Origin: Chryseobacterium panacisoli
GTDB taxonomy: Bacteria; Bacteroidota; Bacteroidia; Flavobacteriales; Weeksellaceae
DNA: 64,000 bases
Reading direction: 5' to 3'
Assembly: GCF_008274625.1 (NCBI RefSeq)
Contig: NZ_VTRU01000001.1
Span: 434,001 to 498,000 of the forward strand
The notes under the pieces were generated by a model. It worked only from the letters and a program-made list of their open reading frames with translations, was not told where the DNA came from and made no database searches. The stretch's first letter is position 1; each line of letters begins with the position of its first letter. Positions 27,179-37,137 of the stretch are shown here, piece by piece. The translations under genes and the position numbers were made by a program.

Positions 27179-29764
27179 TTATTCTTCAGAATCAGAATTC
27201 TCATTTTCCTCTGCCGGAGTTTCATTTTCAGCCTGAGGTATTGCATTGTCTTCCTGGTTATCAGCTACAATGTCTGTTCCTTCTTCAGTTTCTTCAGAGT
27301 CTTCTTCCACATCTTTGTCCATTGCTACTTTTGCGATGGCTGCAATTTCGTCATTTTTCTTAAGATTGATCAGTTTTACTCCCTGAGTATTTCTACCCAT
27401 TACTCTCATTTCATCCATACCCATTCTGATGGCAACACCGGATTTATTGATAATCATCAATCCATCTTCGTCTGTTACGTTTTGAATAGCAATCAGATTT
27501 CCTGTTTTTTCGGTAATGTTAAGGGTGATAACTCCTTTTCCTCCTCTGTTGGTAATTCTGTAGTCTTCTACTGCAGTTCTCTTTCCATATCCTTTTTCAG
27601 ATACTACAAGTACTGTTTCGTTTTCTACATCGTTCACAACAATCATACCAATAGCCTCATCATTGTCTTCCATCGCAATACCTCTTACCCCGATAGATCC
27701 TCTACCTACTTCTCTTACTTTTTCTTCAGGGAAACGGATACATTTACCATTTTTGGTAGCAATCATAATCTGAGATGTTCCATTGGTAAGGTAAGCACCT
27801 AATAACTGGTCATTATCTCTGATTTCAATAGCATTCACCCCATTTACCCTTGGTCTTGAATAAGCTTCTAATGATGTTTTCTTGATCGTACCGTTTTTGG
27901 TAACCATCACAACGCTCATTTGATTTACATATTCGGAATCCTTCAGATTATTGGTTCTGATATAGGCTTTGATCTTATCATCCGGTTCAATATTGATAAG
28001 GTTTTGTACCGCTCTTCCTTTTGCTGTTCTGGAGCCTTCCGGAATTTCAAATACTCTTAACCAGTAACATCTTCCTTTTTCTGTAAAGAACAACATGTAC
28101 TGGTGGTTGGTTGCAGAAACGATATATTCAAGGAAATCGGAATCCCTTGTTGTTGCCGCTTTATTTCCTACACCACCTCTGCTCTGAATTTTATATTCTG
28201 AAAGTGAAGTTCTCTTAACATATCCTGCGTGAGAAATGGTAAGAACTACAGCTTCGTTAGGGATAATATCTTCGATAGACATTTCTCCTCCTGAGTAATC
28301 AATTTCGGTTCTTCTTTCGTCTCCGTATTTTTCCTTGACTTCGATCAATTCATCTTTAATGATCTGGAATCTTCTTGGCTCATTGGCTAAGATATCTTCA
28401 AGATTTTCAATTTCTTTCATGATCGCATCATATTCATCACGGATCTTATCAAGCTCCATTCCTGTTAAACGAGCCAATCTGAGATCAAGAATCGCCTGAG
28501 CCTGAATGTCTGAAAGTTCAAATGCCTCGATAAGGCCTTCTTTAGCAGCCTGAGGGTTTGCACTGTGACGGATAATAGAAATCGCTCTGTCTAAAGCATC
28601 CTGAGTTCCGATTACTTTCATGAACCCTTCAAGGATGTGTGCTCTTTCTTTTGCTTTCTTAAGCTCAAACTGAGTTCTTCTTACGATTACCTCATGTCTG
28701 TGCTCTACAAAGTGGTGAATAATATCCTTAAGGTTCAGCTGCTCCGGTCTTCCGTGTACCAATGCAATATTATTTACACTGAAAGAAGTCTGAAGTGCCG
28801 TATATTTATATAATAGGTTAAGAACAACATTCGGAATAGCATCATTTTTCAATTCGTAAACAATACGAAGTCCTTTTCTATCCGATTCGTCTCTGATCTC
28901 GTGAATACCAGGAATTTTCTCGTCTTTAACAAGCTCTGCTGTTCTTGCGATCATTTCCGCTTTGTTAACCTGATAAGGAATCTCACTAACGATAATAGCG
29001 TTTCTGTTTCCGATTTCATCAAAGCTAACCTTAGCTCTTAAAACCACTCTACCTCTTCCTGTATGGAATGCATCTCTTACTCCGTCATAACCGTAGATGA
29101 TCCCTCCTGTAGGGAAATCCGGTGCAATGATGTGCTGCATCAGCTCGTCTATTGTAATTTCCTTATTATCAATATAAGCGCAGATAGCATCTACAGACTC
29201 AGATAAGTTGTGTGGCGCCATATTGGTTGCCATCCCCACTGCAATACCAGAAGTACCGTTTACCAAAAGGTTCGGAATTTTAGTTGGCATTACGGTCGGC
29301 TCCTGTAAACTATCGTCGAAGTTATTCTGGAAATCAACGGTCTCTTTGTCTAAGTCTGAAAGCACCTCATCAGAGATTTTTTTCAATCTTGCCTCAGTAT
29401 AACGCATTGCTGCAGGCGGGTCACCATCCATTGAACCAAAGTTACCCTGGCCATCAACCTGAGGATAACGTAAGCTCCAATCCTGGGCCATTCTTACCAT
29501 AGCATCATATACAGAGGAATCTCCGTGCGGGTGATATTTACCCAAAACATCCCCAACAATTCTCGCAGATTTTAAATATTTTCTATTAGAAAACACCCCT
29601 AATCCATACATACCATAAAGTACTCTTCTATGAACAGGTTTCAAGCCGTCTCTTACATCCGGTAACGCTCTTGAAACGATAACGGACATCGAATAATCGA
29701 TATAAGACGACTTCATTTCATCAACAATGTTGATAGGAATCAGTCTTTCTCCTTCTTTTTGCAT
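27179..29764 (-). CDS. gyrA: DNA gyrase subunit A
   Basis: The breakage-reunion subunit of DNA gyrase, 861 residues from ATG 29764 (a TTG two codons upstream is less likely). With this start the catalytic tyrosine is Tyr122 ([10 protein letters not shown]) and the quinolone-region residues are Ser83 and Asp87 ([10 protein letters not shown]), the E. coli numbering, both in the drug-sensitive state. The C-terminal beta-pinwheel has SRGGVGNKA and NRGGKG, the latter closest to the GyrA box. The last about 45 residues are a strongly acidic tail. The TPR gene follows. Confidence 0.98.
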   Translation of the reverse strand: MQKEGERLIPINIVDEMKSSYIDYSMSVIVSRALPDVRDGLKPVHRRVLYGMYGLGVFSNRKYLKSARIVGDVLGKYHPHGDSSVYDAMVRMAQDWSLRYPQVDGQGNFGSMDGDPPAAMRYTEARLKKISDEVLSDLDKETVDFQNNFDDSLQEPTVMPTKIPNLLVNGTSGIAVGMATNMAPHNLSESVDAICAYIDNKEITIDELMQHIIAPDFPTGGIIYGYDGVRDAFHTGRGRVVLRAKVSFDEIGNRNAIIVSEIPYQVNKAEMIARTAELVKDEKIPGIHEIRDESDRKGLRIVYELKNDAIPNVVLNLLYKYTALQTSFSVNNIALVHGRPEQLNLKDIIHHFVEHRHEVIVRRTQFELKKAKERAHILEGFMKVIGTQDALDRAISIIRHSANPQAAKEGLIEAFELSDIQAQAILDLRLARLTGMELDKIRDEYDAIMKEIENLEDILANEPRRFQIIKDELIEVKEKYGDERRTEIDYSGGEMSIEDIIPNEAVVLTISHAGYVKRTSLSEYKIQSRGGVGNKAATTRDSDFLEYIVSATNHQYMLFFTEKGRCYWLRVFEIPEGSRTAKGRAVQNLINIEPDDKIKAYIRTNNLKDSEYVNQMSVVMVTKNGTIKKTSLEAYSRPRVNGVNAIEIRDNDQLLGAYLTNGTSQIMIATKNGKCIRFPEEKVREVGRGSIGVRGIAMEDNDEAIGMIVVNDVENETVLVVSEKGYGKRTAVEDYRITNRGGKGVITLNITEKTGNLIAIQNVTDEDGLMIINKSGVAIRMGMDEMRVMGRNTQGVKLINLKKNDEIAAIAKVAMDKDVEEDSEETEEGTDIVADNQEDNAIPQAENETPAEENENSDSEE

Positions 29765-29913
29765 AAACAAATTTTATTGTAATGATATTCAAACTCTTAG
29801 CTGTAAGTCTGAAAATTATTTATTTCCAATTTTTATTAACGGGCTAATTTACGAAAAAAATGCCGATTTTTGCTGTAGAATTTATCCAAAAAATCTTAAA
29901 AATTCATAAAAAT

Positions 29914-30228
29914 ATGAGCGTATTAAGTATAACTTTCCACTGTACGAAAGACAACCTAGAAGAATGGGAAAATTATATTGATGAAACACTGGTTTTAATG
30001 ACTGAAAACCTGATGGATGTAGACAAATATATTCTCTCTGAAGTACACAGTGACTTTATTGAGGAAGGTAAAAACTATAATCTTCTGTTAATCTTTGATA
30101 ATGATCAACTAAGGGAAGACTTCATTCAAAGCGAACTTCTGAATATTTCTGAAAGAATTGAGAAAAAATTCGGCCAGGAAGTTATGATTTTTAATACTTT
30201 TCTGAACCCAAAAAAATCGAGATTATAA
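29914..30228 (+). CDS. DUF4286 protein
   Basis: A 104-residue cytoplasmic protein of the DUF4286 family: MSVLSITFHCTKDNLEEWENYIDETLVLMTENL, then YILSEVHSDFIEEGKNYNLLLIFDN and FGQEVMIFNTFLNPKKSRL. The ferredoxin-like alpha/beta pattern suggests an ABM- or dimeric-type fold; role unknown. The frame is open 18 codons further up to an ATG at 29860, but MSVLSITFHC is the family start. It is divergent from gyrA and followed by a terminator. Confidence 0.85.
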   Translation: MSVLSITFHCTKDNLEEWENYIDETLVLMTENLMDVDKYILSEVHSDFIEEGKNYNLLLIFDNDQLREDFIQSELLNISERIEKKFGQEVMIFNTFLNPKKSRL

Positions 30229-30238
30229 TTTTATAATA

Positions 30239-30272
30239 AAAAAGCACTGAAAAAATCAGTGCTTTCTTTTTT
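30239..30272. terminator. bidirectional terminator
   Basis: Stem AAAGCACTGA / TCAGTGCTTT, 5-base loop, with T-runs on both strands (TTCTTTTTT on the plus strand). It ends both the DUF4286 gene and the facing His-rich lipoprotein gene. Confidence 0.9.
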
Positions 30273-30492
30273 ATCTGTGATGTCCATGACCACGGCCTCT
30301 GTGATGATGGCCACGATCGTCATAAATATACACTTTCTTAACATGGCCAGGTGCATAGTATCTTGCACTTCCACCATAATACCTTTTTGCATGACCCGGC
30401 GGCATTCTTCTTCCATGAGGCTCATGCACTATGCAAGAGGACAGCATTAACAGGACCACGCCTACCCCAGCAATTTTAAACATACTTTTCAT
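30271..30492 (-). CDS. small His-rich lipoprotein
   Basis: A 73-residue lipoprotein from ATG 30492: the signal MKSMFKIAGVGVVLLMLSSC puts the lipid Cys at 20, followed by a Pro/Gly/Tyr-rich stretch (RRMPPGHAKRYYGGSARYYAPGHVKK) and a histidine-rich tail (DDRGHHHRGRGHGHHR). Similar small proteins occur widely in Flavobacteriia, sometimes mislabelled 'quinol oxidase subunit 4'. The tail could bind Ni, Zn or Cu ions in the periplasm; this is inference. The frame extends 17 codons upstream without a signal, so the later ATG is preferred. Confidence 0.75.
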   Translation of the reverse strand: MKSMFKIAGVGVVLLMLSSCIVHEPHGRRMPPGHAKRYYGGSARYYAPGHVKKVYIYDDRGHHHRGRGHGHHR

Positions 30493-30618
30493 TATTTTCA
30501 CTTTTTCAATCTCGATACCGAAATATATCAATGTTAATGCCAAAAGAAATTGAAATTAAAAAATAAAAATTCAAAGCTCAAGGTTTAAAGTTTAAGGTTG
30601 GAATATGCTGCCTTTTAT

Positions 30619-30661
30619 TGTCAATGGTCAATTTTGCTTCGCAAGTCAATAGTGAATTTTG
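30619..30661. repeat. TTTTGCTTCGCAAGTCAATAG dispersed repeat
   Basis: GTCAATGGTCAATTTTGCTTCGCAAGTCAATAGTGAATTTTG shares its core with the inverted repeat at 58969-59057. The core TTGCTTCGCAA is itself a near-palindrome (TTGC-GCAA). Confidence 0.5.
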
Positions 30662-30701
30662 TAATGGAGATAATTTGTTTATCAAACAAATTTATAATTC
30701 T

Positions 30702-31193
30702 TTAAATGATTTCGCTTCTTTTTTCCATCAAAACAAGGTCTTTCCATTGGTCATTGAGCTTTCCCATTTTTTTACGGACTCCTACCACTCTGAACCCGTT
30801 TTTCTGATGAGACTTGATGGCCATTTCATTTTCGGAGAAGATATTGGTCTGCAATGTCCAGAATCCGTGGTCCTCGCTATCCAGAATTATCTTTTTAAGC
30901 AATACGGAACCCAATCCCTTACCCTGGTATTCATTATCAAAATAAATGCTTACTTCTGCAACTCCTTTAAAAGACTCTCTTTTGCTTACCGGTTTTAAAG
31001 CACACCATCCTATCACATCATTATTTTCATTTTCCAGCACCCAGCGGCAGTCATTGAAATATTCCATGCTCCAGGCTTCAGCGGTAGGAACTTCTGTTTC
31101 CAAAGTGGCGATTCCACCATCTATTCCTTGTCTGAAAATCTCCAGTACTCTGGCTTCATCACTGGGAAGCATTTCTCTTAATTCGTAATTCAT
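30702..31193 (-). CDS. GNAT-family N-acetyltransferase (phosphinothricin-acetyltransferase-like)
   Basis: A 163-residue GNAT enzyme. LREMLPSDEARVLEIFRQGIDGGIATLETEVPTAEAW is the start typical of the phosphinothricin/methionine sulfoximine acetyltransferase subgroup. The acetyl-CoA loop is EYQGKGLGSVLL, and the late segment IKSHQKNGFRVVGVRKKMGKL matches the same group. Acetylates an amino group; the natural substrate is unknown. Its start is 5 bases after the DUF421 gene, so the two form an operon. Confidence 0.88.
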   Translation of the reverse strand: MNYELREMLPSDEARVLEIFRQGIDGGIATLETEVPTAEAWSMEYFNDCRWVLENENNDVIGWCALKPVSKRESFKGVAEVSIYFDNEYQGKGLGSVLLKKIILDSEDHGFWTLQTNIFSENEMAIKSHQKNGFRVVGVRKKMGKLNDQWKDLVLMEKRSEII

Positions 31194-31198
31194 TTTAT

Positions 31199-31711
31199 TT
31201 AATGGTATTTTCTTTTCATTTTTCTTTTAATTCTTGAATAGTGGGTCTGTTTGCTTTTCTCATCCTGAGAAACAACACTGATATTCCCGTCAACTTCAAG
31301 TACGGAAAGCTTTACATTCTGTATATTTTCAATCCCATGTTCCCTTATAGCTTCTTCCAGTTCACTTTCAGTAATTTTCACCCGATTCAGGGCTGCCTGG
31401 TCTGCCACTCCATCCCTGATAAGAATTACCGGCTCATCTTCCATTAAGGTCTGAAATGAACGGCTGGAAAACATGATCCTTTTTACAATAAAATTAGCAA
31501 CAAACAAAACCAATGCCGCAATAATCCCTCCCTGAAGAGAGGTGTCTGGACCTACCATCGCATTCTGGACAGCATTTGAAATCAACAGAAGCAATACTAC
31601 ATCTCCTGCATTGAGCTGAGAAAGCTGATTTTTACCAAATAAACGAATAGCAATTACCATGAATAGGTAAACGCAGAGGGAACGGACAGCAACGTTAAGA
31701 ATAGGATCCAC
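31199..31711 (-). CDS. DUF421 (YetF-like) membrane protein
   Basis: A 170-residue protein with an N-terminal region of two or three membrane helices (MVIAIRLFGKNQLSQLNAGDVVLLLLISNAVQNAMVGPDTS is the family hallmark) and a soluble DUF421 domain (about 85-150, KITESELEEAIREHGIENIQNVKLSVLEVDGNISVV). It is homologous to YetF of Bacillus, inner membrane, function not settled. The start codon is GTG. A TACATTTG box lies 17 bases upstream. The GNAT gene follows after 5 bases. Confidence 0.88.
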   Translation of the reverse strand: MDPILNVAVRSLCVYLFMVIAIRLFGKNQLSQLNAGDVVLLLLISNAVQNAMVGPDTSLQGGIIAALVLFVANFIVKRIMFSSRSFQTLMEDEPVILIRDGVADQAALNRVKITESELEEAIREHGIENIQNVKLSVLEVDGNISVVSQDEKSKQTHYSRIKRKMKRKYH

Positions 31712-31833
31712 AATTTTTTTATCTACTCAAATGTATTGATTTTTGTGATTCGTAAAAAATATTTTATTGACAGATTTTGGTATACATTTTGAGCCTGAGA
31801 TTCTGATACACACCGCTAAAAAAATAATAATCA

Positions 31834-32376
31834 ATGAAAAAATTTTTTCTCTTTTTAGGAATATTTCTGTTCTTTGCTTCCTGCAAAAAGAATGAACCTC
31901 AACCCGCCCTGTCTTCAGAGGCAGCTATTCATGGGAAAGTAAATGAGCTTTATACTCAGTATGGCAAATCCAATGAAGCTATTTATAGTCAACCAATTCC
32001 TGATAGTTTATTTTCTTCAGATTTAAAAAAAGTTCTAGACGAGGCAATACATGCGTCAAAAGCGGATATTGAAAAGGTAAAAAACAGTGATCACCCTGAT
32101 GAAAAGCCATTAATCTTTGAAGGTGCAATTTTTTCCAGTCTTTATGAAGGGTTTACAGATTACAAAATCAAATCTGTCAAGATACAGGATAAAACTGCTG
32201 AAGCACTGCTAGCGTTTGAATATAATTCCTCTACTCCTAAAGAAACCTGGATGGACACCGTACATCTGATCAATACAGAGAAAGGATGGAGAATAGATAA
32301 TGTTACTTTTGATAAGATAGGGAATTCTAAAGATCTTAAAGCAAGATTAACAGAATTTGTTGAAAGTACAAAATAA
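31834..32376 (+). CDS. lipoprotein of unknown function (DUF3828-like)
   Basis: A 180-residue lipoprotein (MKKFFLFLGIFLFFASCKK, Cys17) with a helical start (AAIHGKVNELYTQY) and a C-terminal half of strands ending in LINTEKGWRIDNVTF, the pattern of the DUF3828/NTF2-like group of secreted proteins. Function unknown. It faces the double-glycine peptide gene across a perfect 24-base palindromic terminator. Confidence 0.62.
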   Translation: MKKFFLFLGIFLFFASCKKNEPQPALSSEAAIHGKVNELYTQYGKSNEAIYSQPIPDSLFSSDLKKVLDEAIHASKADIEKVKNSDHPDEKPLIFEGAIFSSLYEGFTDYKIKSVKIQDKTAEALLAFEYNSSTPKETWMDTVHLINTEKGWRIDNVTFDKIGNSKDLKARLTEFVESTK

Positions 32377-32380
32377 CAGA

Positions 32381-32410
32381 AAAGCCGCTTATATAAGCGG
32401 CTTTATTTTT
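32381..32410. terminator. bidirectional terminator, perfect palindrome
   Basis: AAAGCCGCTTAT and its exact complement (32381-32404), followed by ATTTTTTT on the plus strand and flanked by AAAA on the other. Serves the lipoprotein gene and the facing small-peptide gene. Confidence 0.9.
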
Positions 32411-32545
32411 TTACGGGCATTGTACGATTGGAACATCACTGCAAATTACTTTATTTGCCCATTCGCAAAACGTACAGTATTTTTTAGGTTCTCCTCCGTA
32501 CACTGACTTCAAGTCTGACTTTGTCAGTTTCTTTAAATTTTTCAT
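32411..32545 (-). CDS. double-glycine leader, Cys-rich bacteriocin-like peptide
   Basis: A 44-residue peptide, too short for usual gene finders. Residues 1-18 (MKNLKKLTKSDLKSVYGG) form a class II bacteriocin-type leader: basic, with LKS and a Tyr-Gly-Gly cleavage site as used by ABC transporter-peptidases. The 26-residue core after the site (EPKKYCTFCEWANKVICSD...) has four Cys (residues 24, 27, 35 and 43). Similar short 'bacteriocin-like' proteins are annotated in Chryseobacterium relatives. No transporter or modifying enzyme is adjacent. Export by a PCAT transporter elsewhere is an inference. A TAATTTTG box (32569-32576, minus strand) lies 23 bases upstream. Confidence 0.8.
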   Translation of the reverse strand: MKNLKKLTKSDLKSVYGGEPKKYCTFCEWANKVICSDVPIVQCP

Positions 32546-32659
32546 ATAGTTTTAATTTTATGGTAGCCCAAAATTAAAACCTTGCTGTTTATTCTTTATT
32601 ACAACTTAATCTGATAAGTTTTCATTATTCACACTTTTATGAATAATATGCAATGAATA

Positions 32660-33064
32660 TTATCTGCTGTGAATCTCCACTGTTACAGGCATTACGTAAG
32701 TGTAGGCAACCATATTTTCAGTCAGCTTATTACGATCTACTCTATAGTCAAGATCACTTAATACCGTTTCAATTTCTTTGCTTACGGTTTTGCAGTCTCC
32801 TGTGGAATGAACATTTACAATTTTCCCGTTTTTTGCAATATCAAATTTCACTACTGAGTTTACGGTTCCCTGCTTGTAATCAGGATTGGTAAGGTCAAAA
32901 TTGGCTTCCAGTTTATTTCTTATATCTGTAAAAGTCTCACTTCTATTCAGCTGAATAGGTTCAATGGTATTATGATTGGTAGTCTGGGCTTTGGCAGTGT
33001 TCAAAACGGCAGCAAATCCACAAACGAAAAGTGAAGCAAACAATATTTGAATTCTATTTTTCAT
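32660..33064 (-). CDS. secreted TonB-C-terminal-like small protein
   Basis: A 134-residue exported protein (MKNRIQILFASLFVCGFAAVLNTAKAQ signal). The mature part has a strand-helix-strand layout: GTVNSVVKFDIAKNGKIVNVHSTGDCKTVSKEIETVLSDL, then VAYTYVMPVTVEI. This is close to the TonB C-terminal/energy-transducing fold ('V.F.I..DG.I..V.V'), but there is no membrane anchor or Pro-rich linker, so it is not a functional TonB. Function unknown. It lies 114 bases upstream of the double-glycine peptide on the same strand; a link is possible but unproven. Confidence 0.6.
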   Translation of the reverse strand: MKNRIQILFASLFVCGFAAVLNTAKAQTTNHNTIEPIQLNRSETFTDIRNKLEANFDLTNPDYKQGTVNSVVKFDIAKNGKIVNVHSTGDCKTVSKEIETVLSDLDYRVDRNKLTENMVAYTYVMPVTVEIHSR

Positions 33065-33376
33065 AACTAATTGGTTTTAAATGTTATACTAACCTTTTTT
33101 GTATCTCTTACCCAAAGTTATTAAAAATAATTCATATTAATTTTACATTCAGTTAACATTGAGTTAACATTAGAATTTAATTGTTTGATTTTCAGTATAA
33201 TAAATTTTTAAAATAATTGAAAATTTAATATTGGGAGGCAAATTTCAGTGTAAATTATTACATTTTTCTCGTTTAGAATGGCTTCGCTAATTCCAGAAAG
33301 TTTAAGAAGAGCTAAATACAAGAAAAGAATCTACTTTCGCAGATTCTTTTTATATGATTCATTATATATTGACTAG
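33065..33376. other. AT-rich intergenic region
   Basis: About 312 bases. TAACTTTG on the minus strand (33113-33120) is a possible -7 box for the gene at 33064. A terminator sits at 33324-33353. A 32-codon plus-strand frame (from 33276) overlaps that hairpin and is probably spurious. I see nothing else. Confidence 0.4.
33324..33353 (-). terminator. terminator after the membrane protein gene
   Basis: Stem AGAATCT / AGATTCT with an 8-base loop, followed on the minus strand by TTTTC; the plus strand also has a T-run. Confidence 0.75.
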
Positions 33377-33976
33377 CTATAACCCTTTGATTATCCTTCT
33401 GGTTTCAAGTTCGTCAAGAATAAATTGTGCATCACTTTCCGTAATATATTTGCTTTCATAAAGCCAGTGAATTCTCGCAATCTGTGTTGGAATAGGAATT
33501 AGATTGTCCACTTTATAATATTCTTTCAGATAATAATCTTTTCTACACTTTTTAATTTCAGCAATAAAGGTATCCACGTTTTCCATTTCTTTTTTAGAAT
33601 AGGAGAAGGTAATCGGTTTTGCAGCGGCAAGACTTTTAGAACTCACTACTTTGAATTCACTATTACACAATCCGGTTACAATAAGAGACGGAAATAAAGC
33701 AATCACAAAAACAATCATACCCGATGATGCAGAGAGCTGATAAGTTTGATTAATTACAATCGTAAGCAATATGGAATTGAATACAACCGATAGGGCAATT
33801 GCCAAAAGCACCCAATCTTTGGCTTTTCTAAAGACAGTTTCATCATCATAAATATCTGCAAAATGAACTTTATATTCATGCAACTCTTTGGTAAAGCTAT
33901 TCTTTACAAGGACACCATCTTCTTTGATTTCAAAATAACTTGTATTTCGTCCGTTCTTTTGTGCCAATGCTTTCAT
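33377..33976 (-). CDS. membrane protein of unknown function, two helices
   Basis: A 199-residue protein: a cytoplasmic beta-rich start (NTSYFEIKEDGVLVKNSF), two membrane helices with a short loop (about 57-79 and 85-103), then a helical, charged C-terminal domain. The final 35 residues (ARIHWLYESKYITESDAQFILDELETRR) resemble SHOCT-type short helical domains. I do not recognise a family. It is 11 bases downstream of uvrA and probably shares its transcript, but no functional link is evident. Confidence 0.6.
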   Translation of the reverse strand: MKALAQKNGRNTSYFEIKEDGVLVKNSFTKELHEYKVHFADIYDDETVFRKAKDWVLLAIALSVVFNSILLTIVINQTYQLSASSGMIVFVIALFPSLIVTGLCNSEFKVVSSKSLAAAKPITFSYSKKEMENVDTFIAEIKKCRKDYYLKEYYKVDNLIPIPTQIARIHWLYESKYITESDAQFILDELETRRIIKGL

Positions 33977-33987
33977 AAAAATCTTTA

Positions 33988-36816
33988 CTAAAGTTCTCTC
34001 TTCAAAAACTTCCCTGTCAAGCTCTTCTTAGACTTCACAATTTCCTCTGGAGTTCCCTGTGCTACAATCTGTCCACCGTATTTCCCTCCTTCTGGTCCAA
34101 CATCGATAATGTGGTCGGCTAATTTGATTACATCCATATTATGTTCAATGATAATGAACGAGTTTCCAAGTTCTACCAATTGGTTGATGGCATCCATCAG
34201 GATTTTTACGTCTTCAAAGTGTAATCCTGTAGTGGGTTCATCAAGGATATAAAGGGTGTTTCCTGTTTGTCTTTTTGCCAGTTCAGTTGCTAGCTTGATA
34301 CGTTGTGCCTCACCTCCTGAAAGGGTTGTTGACTGCTGTCCAAGGGTAATATATCCTAATCCTACATCTTGCAGGGTTTTTACTTTTGCAAAAATCTTAG
34401 GAATCGGCTGGAAGAAATCTACCGCTTCATCAATCGTCATATCCAGGACATCAGAAATTGATTTTCCTTTGTAACGAACTTCAAGAGTTTCCCTGTTGAA
34501 ACGTTTTCCGTTACAAGTTTCACAATGAACATATACATCCGGAAGGAAATTCATTTCGATCACTTTCAATCCACCACCCTGACAGGTTTCGCATCTTCCG
34601 CCTTTTACATTGAAAGAGAATCTTCCCGGCTTATACCCACGGATTTTACTTTCCGGAAGCTCAGCAAAAAGGTTTCTGATATCGGTAAACATTCCTGTAT
34701 AAGTAGCAGGATTAGAACGTGGCGTTCTTCCGATTGGAGTCTGGTCTACGTCTACGATTTTATCAATATTCTCTAATCCCTCAATTTTCTTGTAAGGTAA
34801 AGGTTCCTGAACGGCTCTGTAGAAATGCTTGTTAAGGATTGGGTATAAAGTTCCGTTAATCAAAGAAGATTTTCCGCTTCCTGAAATTCCGGTTACAACC
34901 ACCAGTTTTCCAAGAGGAACATCCAGGGTTACATTTTTAAGGTTGTTTCCTGTAGCTCCTTTTAAAACAATATTTTTACCGCTTCCCGCTCTTCTTTCTT
35001 CAGGAATTGCAATTTTTCTTTTTCCATTGATATATTGAGCAGTGATGGTATCTGCTTTCAACAAATCTTTTGGTTTTCCCTGCCAAAGGATTTCACCACC
35101 GAATTTTCCGGCTCTTGGGCCAATATCCAAAACCTCATCGGCTTCAAGAATCATGTCTTTATCGTGTTCTACCACCAATACAGAATTCCCGATGTCTCTA
35201 AGGTTTTTCAGGGAATGGATCAGTCTTTCATTATCTCTTTGGTGAAGTCCAATACTTGGCTCATCAAGAATATACAATACATTGACCAACTGAGATCCGA
35301 TCTGTGTTGCCAGACGGATTCTCTGTGATTCTCCTCCTGAAAGGGTTTTTGAACTCCTGCTCAAGCTTAAATAGTCCAACCCTACATCCAATAAGAACTG
35401 AAGTCTGGTTTCAATTTCTTTTAAGATCTCGTGAGCAATGATTTTATTTTTTTCTGAGAATTTATCTTTAACATCCGCTAACCAATCTTTTAAATCTGCT
35501 AAGCTTAGTCCATTGACCTCAGCAATATTTTTCCCGTCAATTTTAAAGCTTAAACTTGAAGGCTGAAGACGTGTCCCGTGACATTCCGGACATGTTTCTT
35601 CTGTAGTAAAGTGTCTTTCCAGCAAAATGGCTTCATAAGATTCTCTTTCATCAATCATTTCCTCCATGAAAGCAATCAGCCCGTCAAAACCAATCTTAAT
35701 CTTCTTGGTAATTCCGGCGTATTTAAGATCTTTATTAAATTCTTTATGGCATCCGTTATAGATGTAATCCAATGCTTCTTCAGGAATATCCTTTAAAGGC
35801 GTTGTTAATCCCAGCCCAAAGATCTCAAGAATGTTTTTGATCTGAGAAAGAATCCATTTGTTAGATTTGATATCTTCCAATGGTAATAACCCTCCCTGAT
35901 TGATGGATAGTTTTGGATTATCAATAAAGTAATCGGTATTGATCTTTTTGATTGTTCCCAATCCTTTACAGTTTGGGCAGCTTCCTTTCGGAGAGTTGAA
36001 TGAGAAAGTATTTGGTTCCGGCAAAGCCAAAGAGTGTCCTGTTTCCGCATCCATCAGGTTTTTGGAAAAGTATTCGATGTCTTTACTTCCCAATTTCTGA
36101 ATTCCGATAATTCCTTCTCCCATTTCCATCGCGGTACGCAATGATTTTTCCATTCTGCCTTCTGATGCACTCTCCCCTATAATCCAACGGTCGATAACGA
36201 TATCAATATCGTGGGTTTTATAACGGTCTAGCTTTAAATCATATTCAATATCCTGCAATTCGCCATCAATTCTTGCCTGTCCGTAGCCTTTTTTAGCCAT
36301 CTGTACAAAAAGTTCATGATAATGCCCTTTTCTGGAGCGCACTACCGGCGCCAAAAGCATAATTTTTTCTTTTTTATAATTTTCTTTGATGGTTTCCAGG
36401 ATCTGATCTTCTGTATAGCTCACCAGCTTTTGTCCTGTAGACAAAGAGTACGCATCCGAAACTCTTGCATACAAAAGGCGAAGAAAATCATACAGCTCTG
36501 TCACGGTTCCTACCGTTGAACGAGGGTTCTTATTGGTTGTTTTCTGCTCGATGGCGATAACGGGTGAAAGTCCTTCTATTTTATCTACATCAGGACGTTC
36601 CAATCCACCCAGAAACTGACGTGCATACGCAGAGAATGTTTCTATATAACGGCGCTGGCCTTCTGCAAAAATGGTGTCAAAAGCCAATGAGGATTTTCCG
36701 CTTCCCGAAAGGCCGGTAATAACGACCAATTCGTTGCGTGGAATTTTAACATTAATATTTTTAAGGTTGTGTTCACGTGCTCCGTAAACTTCTATATATT
36801 CTGTTGATTTGCTCAT
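33988..36816 (-). CDS. uvrA: UvrABC excinuclease subunit A
   Basis: The damage-recognition ATPase of nucleotide excision repair. The protein has 942 residues with two ABC ATPase halves: Walker [10 protein letters not shown] (about 35-43) and GISGSGKSS, with signatures [12 protein letters not shown] and [12 protein letters not shown]. Zinc-module cysteine pairs are present: CPNC, CPEC, and CETC with a second CETC. It binds DNA as a dimer and loads UvrB. A TATTTTTG box (36852-36859) lies about 35 bases upstream. Assignment is certain. Confidence 0.98.
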   Translation of the reverse strand: MSKSTEYIEVYGAREHNLKNINVKIPRNELVVITGLSGSGKSSLAFDTIFAEGQRRYIETFSAYARQFLGGLERPDVDKIEGLSPVIAIEQKTTNKNPRSTVGTVTELYDFLRLLYARVSDAYSLSTGQKLVSYTEDQILETIKENYKKEKIMLLAPVVRSRKGHYHELFVQMAKKGYGQARIDGELQDIEYDLKLDRYKTHDIDIVIDRWIIGESASEGRMEKSLRTAMEMGEGIIGIQKLGSKDIEYFSKNLMDAETGHSLALPEPNTFSFNSPKGSCPNCKGLGTIKKINTDYFIDNPKLSINQGGLLPLEDIKSNKWILSQIKNILEIFGLGLTTPLKDIPEEALDYIYNGCHKEFNKDLKYAGITKKIKIGFDGLIAFMEEMIDERESYEAILLERHFTTEETCPECHGTRLQPSSLSFKIDGKNIAEVNGLSLADLKDWLADVKDKFSEKNKIIAHEILKEIETRLQFLLDVGLDYLSLSRSSKTLSGGESQRIRLATQIGSQLVNVLYILDEPSIGLHQRDNERLIHSLKNLRDIGNSVLVVEHDKDMILEADEVLDIGPRAGKFGGEILWQGKPKDLLKADTITAQYINGKRKIAIPEERRAGSGKNIVLKGATGNNLKNVTLDVPLGKLVVVTGISGSGKSSLINGTLYPILNKHFYRAVQEPLPYKKIEGLENIDKIVDVDQTPIGRTPRSNPATYTGMFTDIRNLFAELPESKIRGYKPGRFSFNVKGGRCETCQGGGLKVIEMNFLPDVYVHCETCNGKRFNRETLEVRYKGKSISDVLDMTIDEAVDFFQPIPKIFAKVKTLQDVGLGYITLGQQSTTLSGGEAQRIKLATELAKRQTGNTLYILDEPTTGLHFEDVKILMDAINQLVELGNSFIIIEHNMDVIKLADHIIDVGPEGGKYGGQIVAQGTPEEIVKSKKSLTGKFLKREL

Positions 36817-36952
36817 AATTCGGGATGATTTTGCCTGAAAATCACAACGTGCAAAAATACGAAATTTTATAGACTTTTTTTGAATATAAAAGGTATAAAA
36901 ATTTCATAAATTCATAGAGGTTTGTAAAGTAATGTGGCAGGGTGGTCATACA

Positions 36953-37019
36953 GGTTTTGGCTAAAGCCGGATGAATATATTTTTTTGTTAAACGGGCTAA
37001 AGCCCGCTTCTATTGAATG
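36953..37019. repeat. REP-like doublet, copy 2
   Basis: GGTTTTGGCTAAAGCCGG, ATGAAT, A/T spacer, then AACGGGCTAAAGCCCGCTT and CTATTGAAT. The first stem replaces A by G opposite T (wobble pairs) relative to copy 1, so pairing is kept. Confidence 0.8.
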
Positions 37020-37069
37020 TTTTGGATCACACTGATTTGGCTGATTCCGCAACTCTTTCAATTTAATGA

Positions 37070-37104
37070 AATAAAAAAAATGCCGTATCAACTACGGCAT
37101 TTTA
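37070..37104 (-). terminator. terminator after the tssF-like gene
   Basis: Stem ATGCCGTA / TACGGCAT, 5-base loop, followed by a T-run on the minus strand. It lies about 34 bases past the tssF stop, so no third gene follows in the unit. Confidence 0.88.
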
Positions 37105-37137
37105 TATTTTAAACTGATTTTAATTTTCTTTAAAGAG

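Larger units (their letters stand above)
36817..37137. other. intergenic region holding a repeat and a terminator
   Basis: This 321-base gap contains the uvrA upstream box, a fragment GCAGGGTGGTC (about 36938) of another repeat family, REP-like copy 2 (36953-37019) and the terminator of the tssF-like gene (37070-37104). No gene is seen. Confidence 0.6.

Noticed and set aside
27170..27802. 210-codon plus-strand frame opposite the end of gyrA
   Set aside because: Low-complexity Phe/Ser/Cys-rich product, antisense to the conserved gyrase C-terminal domain and acidic tail.
32569..32576. TAATTTTG before the double-glycine peptide as a complete promoter
   Set aside because: The -7 match is exact, but the nearest TTG -33 element is 25 bases away instead of 19-21, so I did not list it as a promoter.
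33276..33374. 32-codon plus-strand frame before the membrane protein gene
   Set aside because: It overlaps the terminator hairpin at 33324-33353 and shows no family features.
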